In this document: positions 7,371 to 16,356 of the stretch, piece by piece
Position numbering within the stretch: the stretch's first letter is position 1
Layout of the letters: each line of letters opens with the position of its first letter
Source: CALSMU01 sp965230225
Lineage (GTDB): Bacteria > Bacteroidota > Bacteroidia > Flavobacteriales_D > Parvicellaceae
Direction of reading: 5' to 3'
Length of the DNA stretch: 64,000 nt
NCBI GenBank assembly: GCA_965230225.1
Contig: CBDDKM010000010.1
Location: 806,001-870,000 of the forward strand
Translations under genes and position numbers: made by a program
Notes under the pieces: model-generated
Told to the model about the DNA's origin: nothing
Databases searched by the model: none
What the model saw: only the letters and a program-made list of their open reading frames with translations

Positions 7371-10300
7371 ATGAGTTGGATAGAAGATATAATATCTCCC
7401 AATACTAGAAAGTGGGAGGAGTTTTACAGAAATAGATGGCAATACGACAAGGTTGTACGATCTACACACGGTGTAAACTGTACGGGTGGTTGCTCTTGGT
7501 CTATACATGTAAAAGACGGTATTGTTGTATGGGAATTACAACAAGTGGATTATCCACAATTTAATAAAGAAGTTCCACCATATGAGCCTCGTGGATGCCA
7601 AAGAGGTATTTCATATTCATGGTACTTATATAGCCCAATCAGGGTAAAATATCCAATCGTTAGAGGTGCTTTGATCGATTTATTCAGAGAAGCAAAACAA
7701 GCTAACGGAGGAGACCCGGTAAAAGCATGGGCAAGCTTACAGGCAGATTCAACCAAAAGAAGCAGATACCAACGTGCTCGTGGTAAAGGAGGATTTAGAA
7801 GAGTTAAATGGGACGAGATCGTTGAGTTAATTGCTGCATCTAATATTCATACTGTTCAGAAATACGGACCGGATCGTTTGATTGGATTCTCTCCTATTCC
7901 TGCGATGAGTATGTTAAGTTATGCTGCGGGAGCAAGATACCTTCAGTTAATGGGAGGTATTAACTTGAGTTTCTACGATTGGTACTGTGATTTACCAAAT
8001 GCCTTCCCAGAAATTTGGGGTGAGCAAACAGACGTTTGTGAAAGTGCTGACTGGTACAAATCGAAATACATCGTTTCGATGGGAGCCAACCTTGGTATGA
8101 CTCGTACGCCAGATATCCACTTCTTCTCTGAAGCAAGACATAATGGATCTAAAACAGTGGTAATGTCGCCAGACTTTAGTATGGTTGCAAAGCACGCTGA
8201 CCAATGGATTCCATTACACGCTGGTTCTGATGGAGCTTACTGGATGGCTATTACTCATGTAATTCTAAAAGAATTCCACGTAGATCGTCAGGTACCTTAC
8301 TTCATCGATTACGTTAAGAGATATACCGATTGTCCTTTCTTAGTTAAGATCGAAGAGAAAGATGGTAAACACCTTCCTGGAAGAATGATCAGAGCTAACG
8401 AAGTTTCTCAGTACAAAGATGCTGAAAACGGAGATTGGAAATTCTTGAAGTACGATGCTAACACTGGAAACCTTGTTTCTCCAATGGGAACTGGTGGTTA
8501 CCGTTGGCAAGATGAGAAAGGAAAGTGGAACCTTGAGTACAAAGACGGAGAAACTGGAAAAGAATACGATCCGGAATTATCTCTTCTTGAAAAGAACGAA
8601 GGAGTTATTCAAGTAGAGTTTGATGAGTTCGGATTAGATAAAAAAGCGTTAAGAGGTGTTCCGGTAAGATACATTACTGATGTAAACGGAAACAAAGTTG
8701 CGGTTACTACCATTTACGATCTTACTATGGCACAATATGGTGTTAGTAGAGGATTGGAAGGAGATTACCCAACTTCTTACGACGATAAAGAACAAGCTTA
8801 TACACCAGCATGGCAAGAGATCTTTACCGGAATTGGTAAAGAAACTGTGATCCAAATGGCTCGTGAGTGGGCTAGCACAGCAGAAGCTACTGATGGAGCA
8901 TGTATGGTAATTGTAGGGGCAGCGATCAATCACTGGTTCCACAACAACCTTATGTATCGTTCTTCTATTATGGCTCAAATGCTTACCGGATGTAACGGTA
9001 AAAACGGTGGAGGTATGAACCACTACGTAGGACAAGAGAAATTGGCTCCTATGGATTCGTGGTCAACCATCATGAGTTCTAAAGACTGGGGAACTGCTCC
9101 TCGTCTGCAACAAGCTCCAATCTGGCACTACATTAACTCTTCTCAGTGGAGATACGATGGAAACCAGAAGTACTACAACTCTGTACCAGACAACAAGATT
9201 GCTAACATGCACTCTGCAGATTGGGCAGTAATGGCAGTACGTAACGGATGGATGCCTTATTACCCACAATACAACAAGAGCAACTTTGACATTGTAAATG
9301 AAGCTCGTGCAGCAGGACATACTGAAGAAGGAGCAATGAGAAACTACATTGTTGATCAGTTGAAGAGTGGAGATCTTAAGCACTCGGTAGTACAACCTGA
9401 TGAAGAAATCAACTTCCCAAGAGTTTGGTTCATCTGGAGAGGGAATGCTATCGGTACTTCGGCTAAAGGACATGAGTACTTCCTGGATCACTATTTAGGA
9501 ACTCACACCAATAAAATTGCCGACGAAGTTGCTGGAGATATAGTACAAGACATCGAGTTTAAACAACAAGGTGCAAGAGGAAAAATGGATTTGGTGATCG
9601 ACATCAACTTCCGTATGGACACTTCGGCACTTTACTCTGATATCGTTCTTCCTACCGCATCATGGTACGAAAAAGCAGATATCAACTCTACAGATATGCA
9701 CTCGTTCATTCACCCACTATCGGAAGCAATTCCACCAGTATGGGAGTCTAAAACGGATTGGCAAATCTTCCAGTCTCTAGCTAAGAAAGTTCAGGAAATG
9801 GCTCCTACTTACTTACCGGAAGTAATGACGGATGTAGTAAACATGCCATTATCTCACGATTCTGTTGATGAGATTAGCCAAACTAACTTACAAGATTGGA
9901 GTAAAGGAGAGTGTGAACCGATTCCAGGAAAAACAATGCATAAAATTGTTTTCAAGGACAGAGATTACACTAAAATCTACGATAAATATATTTCCCTTGG
10001 TAAAGGAATTGAAACTAATGGATTGGGAGCACACGGTAACAGCTACAACTGTGAAGATGTGTATCACGAAATGTTAGAGAGACGTCAGCACATTCAGAAA
10101 TGGGACGATGGTACTGAGTACCCATCGCTTAAAGAAGATGTTGAAGCGATCAACGCCATCCTTAAGTTATCTACTTTAACTAACGGTACATTAACTAAAA
10201 GAGCATACGAAATTGCTGCTAAAAAGATTGGTAGAGAAGAAATTGCAAAAATCGGTGATGGATTCGAGCAAATCGAAATGGAGTACAGAGATCTTCAGGC

Positions 10301-10997
10301 TCAGCCTAAACGTTACAACTCCTCTCCTCTTTGGTCAGGATTGATGAACGAAGGAAGAACTTACGCAGCATATACTTATAACATCGATTATTTAGTTCCT
10401 TGGAGAACGCTTACAGGACGTCAGCACTTCTACCTGGATCACGATGCTTATATCGCATTTGGAGAGCACTTATCTACTTATAAGCCTTCTCCTACTCCTG
10501 AAGCTTATGGTGACCTTAGAGTTACTGTAAACGACGGAAAAGCGAAAATGCTTAACTGTTTAACACCTCACGGTAAATGGCACATCCACTCTACTTATGG
10601 AGACACCTTGAGAATGTTAACATTATCCAGAGGTAACGAGCCTTGTTGGATCAGTGAAAAAGATGCAGCTGAACTAGGAATTAAAGACAACGACCACGTA
10701 GAGGTTTATAATGACCACGGTGTGTATGTTGCAAGAGCTAACGTAAGTGCTCGTATTCCTAAAGGAGTTTGTATCGTATATCACGCGGTTGAAAGAACAT
10801 ACAACATACCAAAATCACAAGTAAGAGGTGGAAAACGTGGAGGAATGAACAACTCGTTTACGAGAGTTCACCTTAAGCCAAATCTTATGTGTGGTGGATA
10901 CGGACAATTTACCTACCACTTCAATTACTGGGGGCCTGTAGGAGTTAACCGTGACACGCATGTGTTGGTTCGTAAAATGGATAAAGTAGAATATTAA
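7371..10997 (+). CDS. narG: Respiratory nitrate reductase alpha subunit
   Basis: 1208 residues, close to the ~1240 of E. coli NarG, and similar along the whole length. It binds the Mo-bisMGD cofactor and the FS0 [4Fe-4S] cluster and reduces nitrate to nitrite. The FS0 ligands are His33, Cys37, Cys41 and Cys76 (H-x3-C-x3-C-x34-C, the E. coli spacing), and the Mo-ligand aspartate is in YDWYCDLP (Asp207). Other family motifs: GEQTDVCESADWY, TSYDDKEQAYTPAWQEI, SDIVLPTASWYEKADIN, IHSTYGDTLRMLTLSRGNEP. No twin-arginine signal is visible, so the active site should face the cytoplasm. It is followed by narH after 49 bp containing an 18-bp palindrome. Confidence 0.98.
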   Translation: MSWIEDIISPNTRKWEEFYRNRWQYDKVVRSTHGVNCTGGCSWSIHVKDGIVVWELQQVDYPQFNKEVPPYEPRGCQRGISYSWYLYSPIRVKYPIVRGALIDLFREAKQANGGDPVKAWASLQADSTKRSRYQRARGKGGFRRVKWDEIVELIAASNIHTVQKYGPDRLIGFSPIPAMSMLSYAAGARYLQLMGGINLSFYDWYCDLPNAFPEIWGEQTDVCESADWYKSKYIVSMGANLGMTRTPDIHFFSEARHNGSKTVVMSPDFSMVAKHADQWIPLHAGSDGAYWMAITHVILKEFHVDRQVPYFIDYVKRYTDCPFLVKIEEKDGKHLPGRMIRANEVSQYKDAENGDWKFLKYDANTGNLVSPMGTGGYRWQDEKGKWNLEYKDGETGKEYDPELSLLEKNEGVIQVEFDEFGLDKKALRGVPVRYITDVNGNKVAVTTIYDLTMAQYGVSRGLEGDYPTSYDDKEQAYTPAWQEIFTGIGKETVIQMAREWASTAEATDGACMVIVGAAINHWFHNNLMYRSSIMAQMLTGCNGKNGGGMNHYVGQEKLAPMDSWSTIMSSKDWGTAPRLQQAPIWHYINSSQWRYDGNQKYYNSVPDNKIANMHSADWAVMAVRNGWMPYYPQYNKSNFDIVNEARAAGHTEEGAMRNYIVDQLKSGDLKHSVVQPDEEINFPRVWFIWRGNAIGTSAKGHEYFLDHYLGTHTNKIADEVAGDIVQDIEFKQQGARGKMDLVIDINFRMDTSALYSDIVLPTASWYEKADINSTDMHSFIHPLSEAIPPVWESKTDWQIFQSLAKKVQEMAPTYLPEVMTDVVNMPLSHDSVDEISQTNLQDWSKGECEPIPGKTMHKIVFKDRDYTKIYDKYISLGKGIETNGLGAHGNSYNCEDVYHEMLERRQHIQKWDDGTEYPSLKEDVEAINAILKLSTLTNGTLTKRAYEIAAKKIGREEIAKIGDGFEQIEMEYRDLQAQPKRYNSSPLWSGLMNEGRTYAAYTYNIDYLVPWRTLTGRQHFYLDHDAYIAFGEHLSTYKPSPTPEAYGDLRVTVNDGKAKMLNCLTPHGKWHIHSTYGDTLRMLTLSRGNEPCWISEKDAAELGIKDNDHVEVYNDHGVYVARANVSARIPKGVCIVYHAVERTYNIPKSQVRGGKRGGMNNSFTRVHLKPNLMCGGYGQFTYHFNYWGPVGVNRDTHVLVRKMDKVEY

Positions 10998-11013
10998 TTA
11001 ATTGACAATTAGT

Positions 11014-11031
11014 AATTGATAATTATCAATT
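11014..11031. repeat. 18-bp perfect palindrome between narG and narH
   Basis: AATTGATAATTATCAATT is fully self-complementary and fills much of the 49-bp gap between narG and narH. It could fold into a weak AT-only hairpin that affects mRNA processing or coupling. Similar low-complexity ACAATTAGT-type sequence recurs at about 33250, so it may also be intergenic drift. Confidence 0.6.
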
Positions 11032-11046
11032 GTAAACTATAGAATT

Positions 11047-12537
11047 ATGGATATTAGAGCACAAGTTTCAATGGTTTTCCACCTCGATAAATGTATCGGA
11101 TGTCATACTTGTTCTGTAGCATGTAAGAACATCTGGACAGACCGTCGAGGGGCGGAGTACATGTGGTGGAATAATGTTGAAACCAAACCTGGAACAGGAT
11201 ACCCTACTAAATGGGAGGACCAGGATATATATAAAGGTGGTTGGGAGAAAAATGGCGAATCCATTGCCCTAAAGGGTGCTGGAAAGCTAAAAGGATTGAA
11301 AAACATCTTCCACAATCCACACATGCCTAATTTGGATGATTACTATCACCCATGGGTATATAAATATCAGGATCTTTTCACAGCTCCGGAAGGAGACGAC
11401 CAGCCAATTGGTAGAGCGGTATCTTCTATTACCGGAGAGCCAATAGACATCAAAGCAGGACCTAACTGGGATGATGATTTATCTGGAACTCCTGATTACG
11501 CAAGAAAAGACGTAAACTTTAAAGATTTATCTGCTGGTGAGCAGGAAAGCTTGTTCCAATTGGAGCAAATGACTTTCCACTACTTACCAAGAATCTGTAA
11601 CCACTGTTTAAACCCTGCCTGTGTAGCATCTTGTCCTTCAGGAGCACTATACAAAAGAGGTGAAGATGGTGTTGTACTGATCAAACAAGACAGATGTAGA
11701 GCATGGAGATTATGTGTAACGGCTTGTCCTTACAAAAAATCTTACTACAACTGGAACACGGGTAAATCAGAAAAATGTATTCTATGTTATCCACGTTTAG
11801 AGTCAGCACAAGCTCCGGCTTGTATGCACTCTTGCGTTGGACGTATCAGATACTTAGGTGTAATGCTTTACGATGCTGACAAGATTCAAGCAGTTGCTTC
11901 TGCTGATGAAAGCAAAATCGTTGATGCACAACTAGACATCTATGTTGATCCAAACGATCCGGAAGTAATTAAAGCAGCTAGAGAAAACGGAGTTCACGAC
12001 TCAACTATCACTGCCGCTCAAAAATCTCCGGTTTGGAAATTTGTTAAGGAATGGGGAATTGCATTACCACTTCACCCAGAGTTCAGAACTGTACCTAACT
12101 TGTTCTATGTTCCACCAATGTTACCAGCAATGGGTAGTATGGAAGGAGAGCTATACAACAGTACTTCAGAACACCTTTTCGCTTCTATCGATCAGCAACG
12201 TTTACCAATGCAGTACTTAGCTTCTTTATTTACAGCAGGAAATACCGATCAGGTAGCTACTGTAATGAAAAAGTTACTAGCTGTTAAGGTTCACAGAAGA
12301 GATGCTACTGTTGGAGATTACAACAAAGAAGAAGTTGCTAAAGTACTTAGCACTGCAGGAATGGATGAGCACACTGCTAACGCCATCTACAGATTGACTT
12401 CGCTTTGTACGTTCGAAGAGAGATTTGTAATCCCGACTGAACATAGAGAAGAGTCTATCGAGATGCTTGAAGCAACTGCAGACTTTAAAGGTGAAACTGG
12501 GTTTGGATTTAAAGAAAGACCCGCAAGAGGAAAATAA
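11047..12537 (+). CDS. narH: Respiratory nitrate reductase beta subunit
   Basis: 496 residues, close to E. coli NarH (512). It carries four iron-sulfur clusters that pass electrons from NarI to NarG. The first ferredoxin motif is Cys16, Cys19, Cys22, Cys26 (CIGCHTCSVAC); others are CNHCLNPACVASCP, CRAWRLCVTACP and CILCYP...CMHSCVGRIRYLG. The tryptophan in CRAWRLC replaces a cysteine and marks the [3Fe-4S] cluster, as in known NarH. The stop codon shares one base with the narJ start (TAATG), indicating translational coupling. Confidence 0.98.
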   Translation: MDIRAQVSMVFHLDKCIGCHTCSVACKNIWTDRRGAEYMWWNNVETKPGTGYPTKWEDQDIYKGGWEKNGESIALKGAGKLKGLKNIFHNPHMPNLDDYYHPWVYKYQDLFTAPEGDDQPIGRAVSSITGEPIDIKAGPNWDDDLSGTPDYARKDVNFKDLSAGEQESLFQLEQMTFHYLPRICNHCLNPACVASCPSGALYKRGEDGVVLIKQDRCRAWRLCVTACPYKKSYYNWNTGKSEKCILCYPRLESAQAPACMHSCVGRIRYLGVMLYDADKIQAVASADESKIVDAQLDIYVDPNDPEVIKAARENGVHDSTITAAQKSPVWKFVKEWGIALPLHPEFRTVPNLFYVPPMLPAMGSMEGELYNSTSEHLFASIDQQRLPMQYLASLFTAGNTDQVATVMKKLLAVKVHRRDATVGDYNKEEVAKVLSTAGMDEHTANAIYRLTSLCTFEERFVIPTEHREESIEMLEATADFKGETGFGFKERPARGK

Positions 12538-13193
12538 TGAATAATCAACATTATCAAATATTAGCTGAGGTATTCACTTATCCGCAAGAGGGATACAAAG
12601 AGCACATTGCTTCTACTATGGAGCTAATGAACTCTAAGTATCCTGAAGCAGCGGAAGCGTTTCAACGATTCTCAGATTTCGTTCAGGAGAACGACTTGTA
12701 CAGAATCGAAGAAATCTTTGCGAAGACCTTTCATATTCAAGCGATATGTTTCCTGGATCTGGGATACGTAATGTTTGGTGAAGATTATAAAAGAGGTGAC
12801 TTTCTTGTTCACATGAAACGTGAGCAAGAAAAAGTGAACAACGATTGTGGAGAGGAATTAGCCGATAACATCGCCAACGTATTTCGTTTGATGTCAATGA
12901 CAAAGGATGAGGACTTTTTAAATGACCTGGCTACGGAAATTGTAATTCCGGCTATGGATAAAATGCTCGTTGAATTCGACGGTTCCAGAATGGCACTTAG
13001 AGAGAAACAGCTTAAGAAAAAGATGAAAGTCATCATCCAGGAGGGAGAAGCCAACCTGAACGTTTATCAAAGCGCTCTTTACGCGGTGTCCAAAGTAGTT
13101 AAAGCAGACTACACCGGACAGTTTGCCAAGAAAGAGGAAAAGGTTCACAATCCCAGAGACTTGTTTACAACAACTTGCGGAACATGCGAATAG
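12537..13193 (+). CDS. narJ: Nitrate reductase assembly chaperone
   Basis: 218 residues, all-helical, matching the NarJ/TorD-like chaperone family in length and position. It is expected to bind NarG before membrane attachment and to assist cofactor and FS0 insertion. Recognisable pieces are LAEVFTYPQEGYKEHI at the N-terminus and the Asp-rich helix FLNDLATEIVIPAMDKML. It is not part of the mature enzyme. Overlap with narH and 39 bp to narI place it in the same transcript. Confidence 0.9.
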   Translation: MNNQHYQILAEVFTYPQEGYKEHIASTMELMNSKYPEAAEAFQRFSDFVQENDLYRIEEIFAKTFHIQAICFLDLGYVMFGEDYKRGDFLVHMKREQEKVNNDCGEELADNIANVFRLMSMTKDEDFLNDLATEIVIPAMDKMLVEFDGSRMALREKQLKKKMKVIIQEGEANLNVYQSALYAVSKVVKADYTGQFAKKEEKVHNPRDLFTTTCGTCE

Positions 13194-13232
13194 AATAGAA
13201 AAGTTAAGAATTGATAATAAAAAAGAGACATT

Positions 13233-14669
13233 ATGTATAGTGCTTTAAAAACAATAGTAAAACAAAAACAATTCCTCGTAGGGTTGTTAATGTTGGCCAC
13301 AATATTTGGATCTGTACCGGCTTCTGCTCAAAACGGAGAAGAGTTATTTAGCTCTAAAGGTTGTGCTGCCTGTCATAAAGTTGACAAAAAGTCTGTAGGT
13401 CCTGCGCTTGGAGGTGTTCAGCAAATCTGGGCAGATGCGGGCGAAGCAGAAGGAGCGGTAATTGATTGGGTAATTGACCCTAAGGCTTTAGCCGAAAGCG
13501 GAACCTCTCCTCGTGCTGCTGAAATTTACAAAATGATGACTCCTCAAGCGGTTACTGCTGACGAAGCAAAAGCCATTCTTGATTGGGCGGATTCTCAACT
13601 TTCTGCCGGAGGTGGAGGTGGTGACACTGCTGATGCAGGAGCTGCTGCTGCCGGAGGTGGAGAAGCTGATTCTGACTCAGGAAGTGCCAACGGTAAACTT
13701 TGGGGACTCGGAATTGCAGTTATCTTGTTTGCAATCTTTATTGCATACAGATCATACGCACAAACAAAGAAAACACTAAGCGATTTTGCTTATCACCCTG
13801 GAACCAGTACTAATCAATTCCAAATCAACTTTGGTTTAATGATTATCTGTGCATTGGTATTCATGTACTTCCTTAAAATTGGATTCGAAGAAGCAGGACC
13901 AGAGTTTAACTATGTAATGTTTGGGGCGTTCCCATACGTTGCACTAGCTCTATTCGTTGTAGGATCTATTTGGAGATACAAACAAAAAGGATTCCAGGTA
14001 TCTTCTCTTTCTTCTCAGTTTATGGAAGGAAAGAAATTATTCTGGGGAAGCCAGCCTTTCCACTGGGGTATGCTAGTATTATTCTTCGGTCACTTGATCG
14101 CATTCTTAGTACCAAGCGCCATTATTGCATGGAACGGATCTTCTGTAAGATTACTAATTCTTGAGGGAGCTTCTTTCGCATTCGCTTTACTAGCTCTTTG
14201 GGGATTGATTGCTTTCATTAGAAGAAGATTAACTGCCAGAAAATTATTAGTTGTTTCTAACAACTCAGATATGATGGTATACACGGTATTACTTGTACAA
14301 ATCGTTTCTGGTCTTTGTGTAGCGTACTTCGCAAGATGGGGATCAAACTGGTTTGCTAGTACCATCTCTCCTTACTTAATGTCTCTGTTTACCCTTAACC
14401 CTGATGTTGGTATCATGGCCAACTTAGGAGGTGCAAACATTGATGGTATGGCAGCTCACCAGGTATGGGCAATGTTCTTTGTGAAATTACACGTGATCTC
14501 TGCATTCTTTATCATTGCGATCATTCCTTTCACAAGATTCATGCACTTCTTGGTTGCTCCAATCGATTATATCTGGAGAAAATACCAGGTTGTTATCTGG
14601 AACTGGAACAGAAAAGACATCAGAAAATCTACCCGTCATACATACGGACATAAGATTAAAAACCATTAG
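13233..14669 (+). CDS. narI: Nitrate reductase gamma subunit with N-terminal cytochrome c fusion
   Basis: 478 residues against about 225 for E. coli NarI. Residues 1-33 are a signal peptide, followed by a class I cytochrome c domain with heme motif CAACH (44-48), a Gly/Ala/Asp-rich linker (about 122-152), an extra membrane helix (153-175), then a five-helix NarI module. The b-heme ligands are conserved: His277 and His287 (10 apart) and His420 and His438 (18 apart), matching the spacings of E. coli His56/66 and His187/205. The cytochrome domain would be periplasmic, so the subunit could take electrons from soluble or membrane cytochromes as well as from quinol. Last gene of the operon; a strong terminator follows. 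Confidence 0.95.
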   Translation: MYSALKTIVKQKQFLVGLLMLATIFGSVPASAQNGEELFSSKGCAACHKVDKKSVGPALGGVQQIWADAGEAEGAVIDWVIDPKALAESGTSPRAAEIYKMMTPQAVTADEAKAILDWADSQLSAGGGGGDTADAGAAAAGGGEADSDSGSANGKLWGLGIAVILFAIFIAYRSYAQTKKTLSDFAYHPGTSTNQFQINFGLMIICALVFMYFLKIGFEEAGPEFNYVMFGAFPYVALALFVVGSIWRYKQKGFQVSSLSSQFMEGKKLFWGSQPFHWGMLVLFFGHLIAFLVPSAIIAWNGSSVRLLILEGASFAFALLALWGLIAFIRRRLTARKLLVVSNNSDMMVYTVLLVQIVSGLCVAYFARWGSNWFASTISPYLMSLFTLNPDVGIMANLGGANIDGMAAHQVWAMFFVKLHVISAFFIIAIIPFTRFMHFLVAPIDYIWRKYQVVIWNWNRKDIRKSTRHTYGHKIKNH

Positions 14670-14746
14670 TAGGCCATGCGTTTAAAACGCATCCTCAAAA
14701 ATACTTTAGAATCATAGTGATTTTTAAAGTGGTGAGTTAAACAATG

Positions 14747-14779
14747 GAAAGGGAGCTGAGGAGCTCCCTTTCTGCTTTT
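14747..14779 (+). terminator. Intrinsic terminator after narI
   Basis: A perfect 11-bp stem (GAAAGGGAGCT / AGCTCCCTTTC) with a GAGG loop, followed by TGCTTTT. It ends the nar operon and lies before the convergent gene at 14843. Confidence 0.85.
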
Positions 14780-14842
14780 GGGACTAGATAAGACGAAAGA
14801 CATTAGACTATAGATAAACCACAAACAAATATCAGTTCCCAT

Positions 14843-16315
14843 TTAATCCAGTTCTGCCAGTAGCTTGTGGATCCAGAATTCGAAATCGAAATACAGCTTT
14901 AAAGAACCATCTGTATTGTTATCATTTAATTCCTGAATGGATTTTCTAAACTGAAGAATGGCTGATCGCTTATCCGTATTGTCCTTCAACAACTTCTTTA
15001 GCAATTTAATGGTTAATTTCTCCGTCTCAATAAGCGATTTCTTTCCTCGGTAATACCTGGATGCAGAATTTAAATAATAGGCTAACTCCTCGTAGTTTTT
15101 TAACTGATAATGGATAATCAGAAATGCCACCTTGCAAAACTGTCTGATATCCGGTCTAATACCACCAAAACTTTCGTTAATAATGGCATTAACCATAGCT
15201 AAACTCTCCCGGTGATTGCCCAAACAAAAGTGCGCCTGTAAACTCATAAAATTGATCACCAGTGTTTGTAATGGCAGCATGGTTAGTTTGTGCTTTTCGC
15301 AAATCAACTCAGCTTGTTTTGCAGCATCCAAACACTTACCGTACTCTCCCCTAACCTGATATATTTCTGTTAGTAACACATAGCATCTTACTTTTATGTG
15401 CATTACTTCTGCCGAGGTAATCTTATTGTAGTTTTCTTCAATAAAACTTAATACGTCCAACACCTTACCTGCCCGCTCTTCGTTTTCATCCACCACAGCT
15501 ACAGACAATACGTTTAATCGAACTTTTAAGTAATCGTACAAATCGTTTTCCAATAAATCTGTCTCCGATTCATAAATTCTGATTACTTGTTTTAGATGGT
15601 GCCAGGTTTTATCCCTTTGATCCAATTTAAAATACCCCATTGCCAGGGTCTGATGATAAATTACCAGTGTTTTTGGTCCCAGTGTAGATAAATCCTTTCC
15701 TTCTAGCTCATTTACCATTTCCAATACTGAGTTATTGGCAGGGTTAACGATTCTTGCATCTCCGGAAAGGTAGAGCTCATCATAATTTTGCAATAACCCA
15801 AAATAGGTTTCTAACTCTTTTAACTCCTCCTTTATACCAGGACCAATGCGTTGAATATAGTCTTGTTTAAATGGTACATCAGTAATGATTTGAGCTACCT
15901 CCCGTTGGGCGTCCAACACCAGTAGAAGCTCCACTTTTAATCCAAAATCTCTACAGATTTTCTCTGCTTTTACCAATGGTTTTTTAGCTTGCTGATACAA
16001 TCCTTTTTTTGCCAGAACAGAGCCATCGTTTAGCAAGGAACGAACAATTAATGCCTTGGATACATTCTGATTATCCGATTTAAGCACATGAAGTATTTTT
16101 TGATACAAATCGTGCTTTAGGGTAGAGAACATGGATTTGCTGATTCCCCTTGCCACACCATCAGTTAGTATTGACTCATTGTAGCTATCCTGCTTGAGAA
16201 CCTCATTAAATATTTGCAATTGCAATTGGTGAGTAATGTAGGCTTTTACTCTTTTTATTTCTTTGTTGTTAAGAGCATGAACCAGGTGGTGTAAATCGGC
16301 TGATGGTGTTTTCAT
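14843..16315 (-). CDS. Uncharacterised helical (TPR-like) protein
   Basis: 490 residues with no signal peptide or membrane segment, so cytoplasmic. The sequence is a string of amphipathic helices (for example GLYQQAKKPLVKAEKICRDF and RGEYGKCLDAAKQAELICEK) resembling tetratricopeptide repeats, without an enzymatic motif that I can see. It stands alone, convergent with the nar operon and upstream of a secreted protein gene on the same strand 41 bp away. Such proteins often act as scaffolds; no function is assigned. Confidence 0.75.
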   Translation of the reverse strand: MKTPSADLHHLVHALNNKEIKRVKAYITHQLQLQIFNEVLKQDSYNESILTDGVARGISKSMFSTLKHDLYQKILHVLKSDNQNVSKALIVRSLLNDGSVLAKKGLYQQAKKPLVKAEKICRDFGLKVELLLVLDAQREVAQIITDVPFKQDYIQRIGPGIKEELKELETYFGLLQNYDELYLSGDARIVNPANNSVLEMVNELEGKDLSTLGPKTLVIYHQTLAMGYFKLDQRDKTWHHLKQVIRIYESETDLLENDLYDYLKVRLNVLSVAVVDENEERAGKVLDVLSFIEENYNKITSAEVMHIKVRCYVLLTEIYQVRGEYGKCLDAAKQAELICEKHKLTMLPLQTLVINFMSLQAHFCLGNHRESLAMVNAIINESFGGIRPDIRQFCKVAFLIIHYQLKNYEELAYYLNSASRYYRGKKSLIETEKLTIKLLKKLLKDNTDKRSAILQFRKSIQELNDNNTDGSLKLYFDFEFWIHKLLAELD

Positions 16316-16356
16316 GGCGAAACTAAGATACCTTAAAAGCCATAATTATTCAACCC

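Noticed and set aside
8649..9491. Minus-strand ORFs opposite narG
   Set aside because: Shadows in Cys/Val/Ser-rich frames, inconsistent with real proteins; narG is secure.
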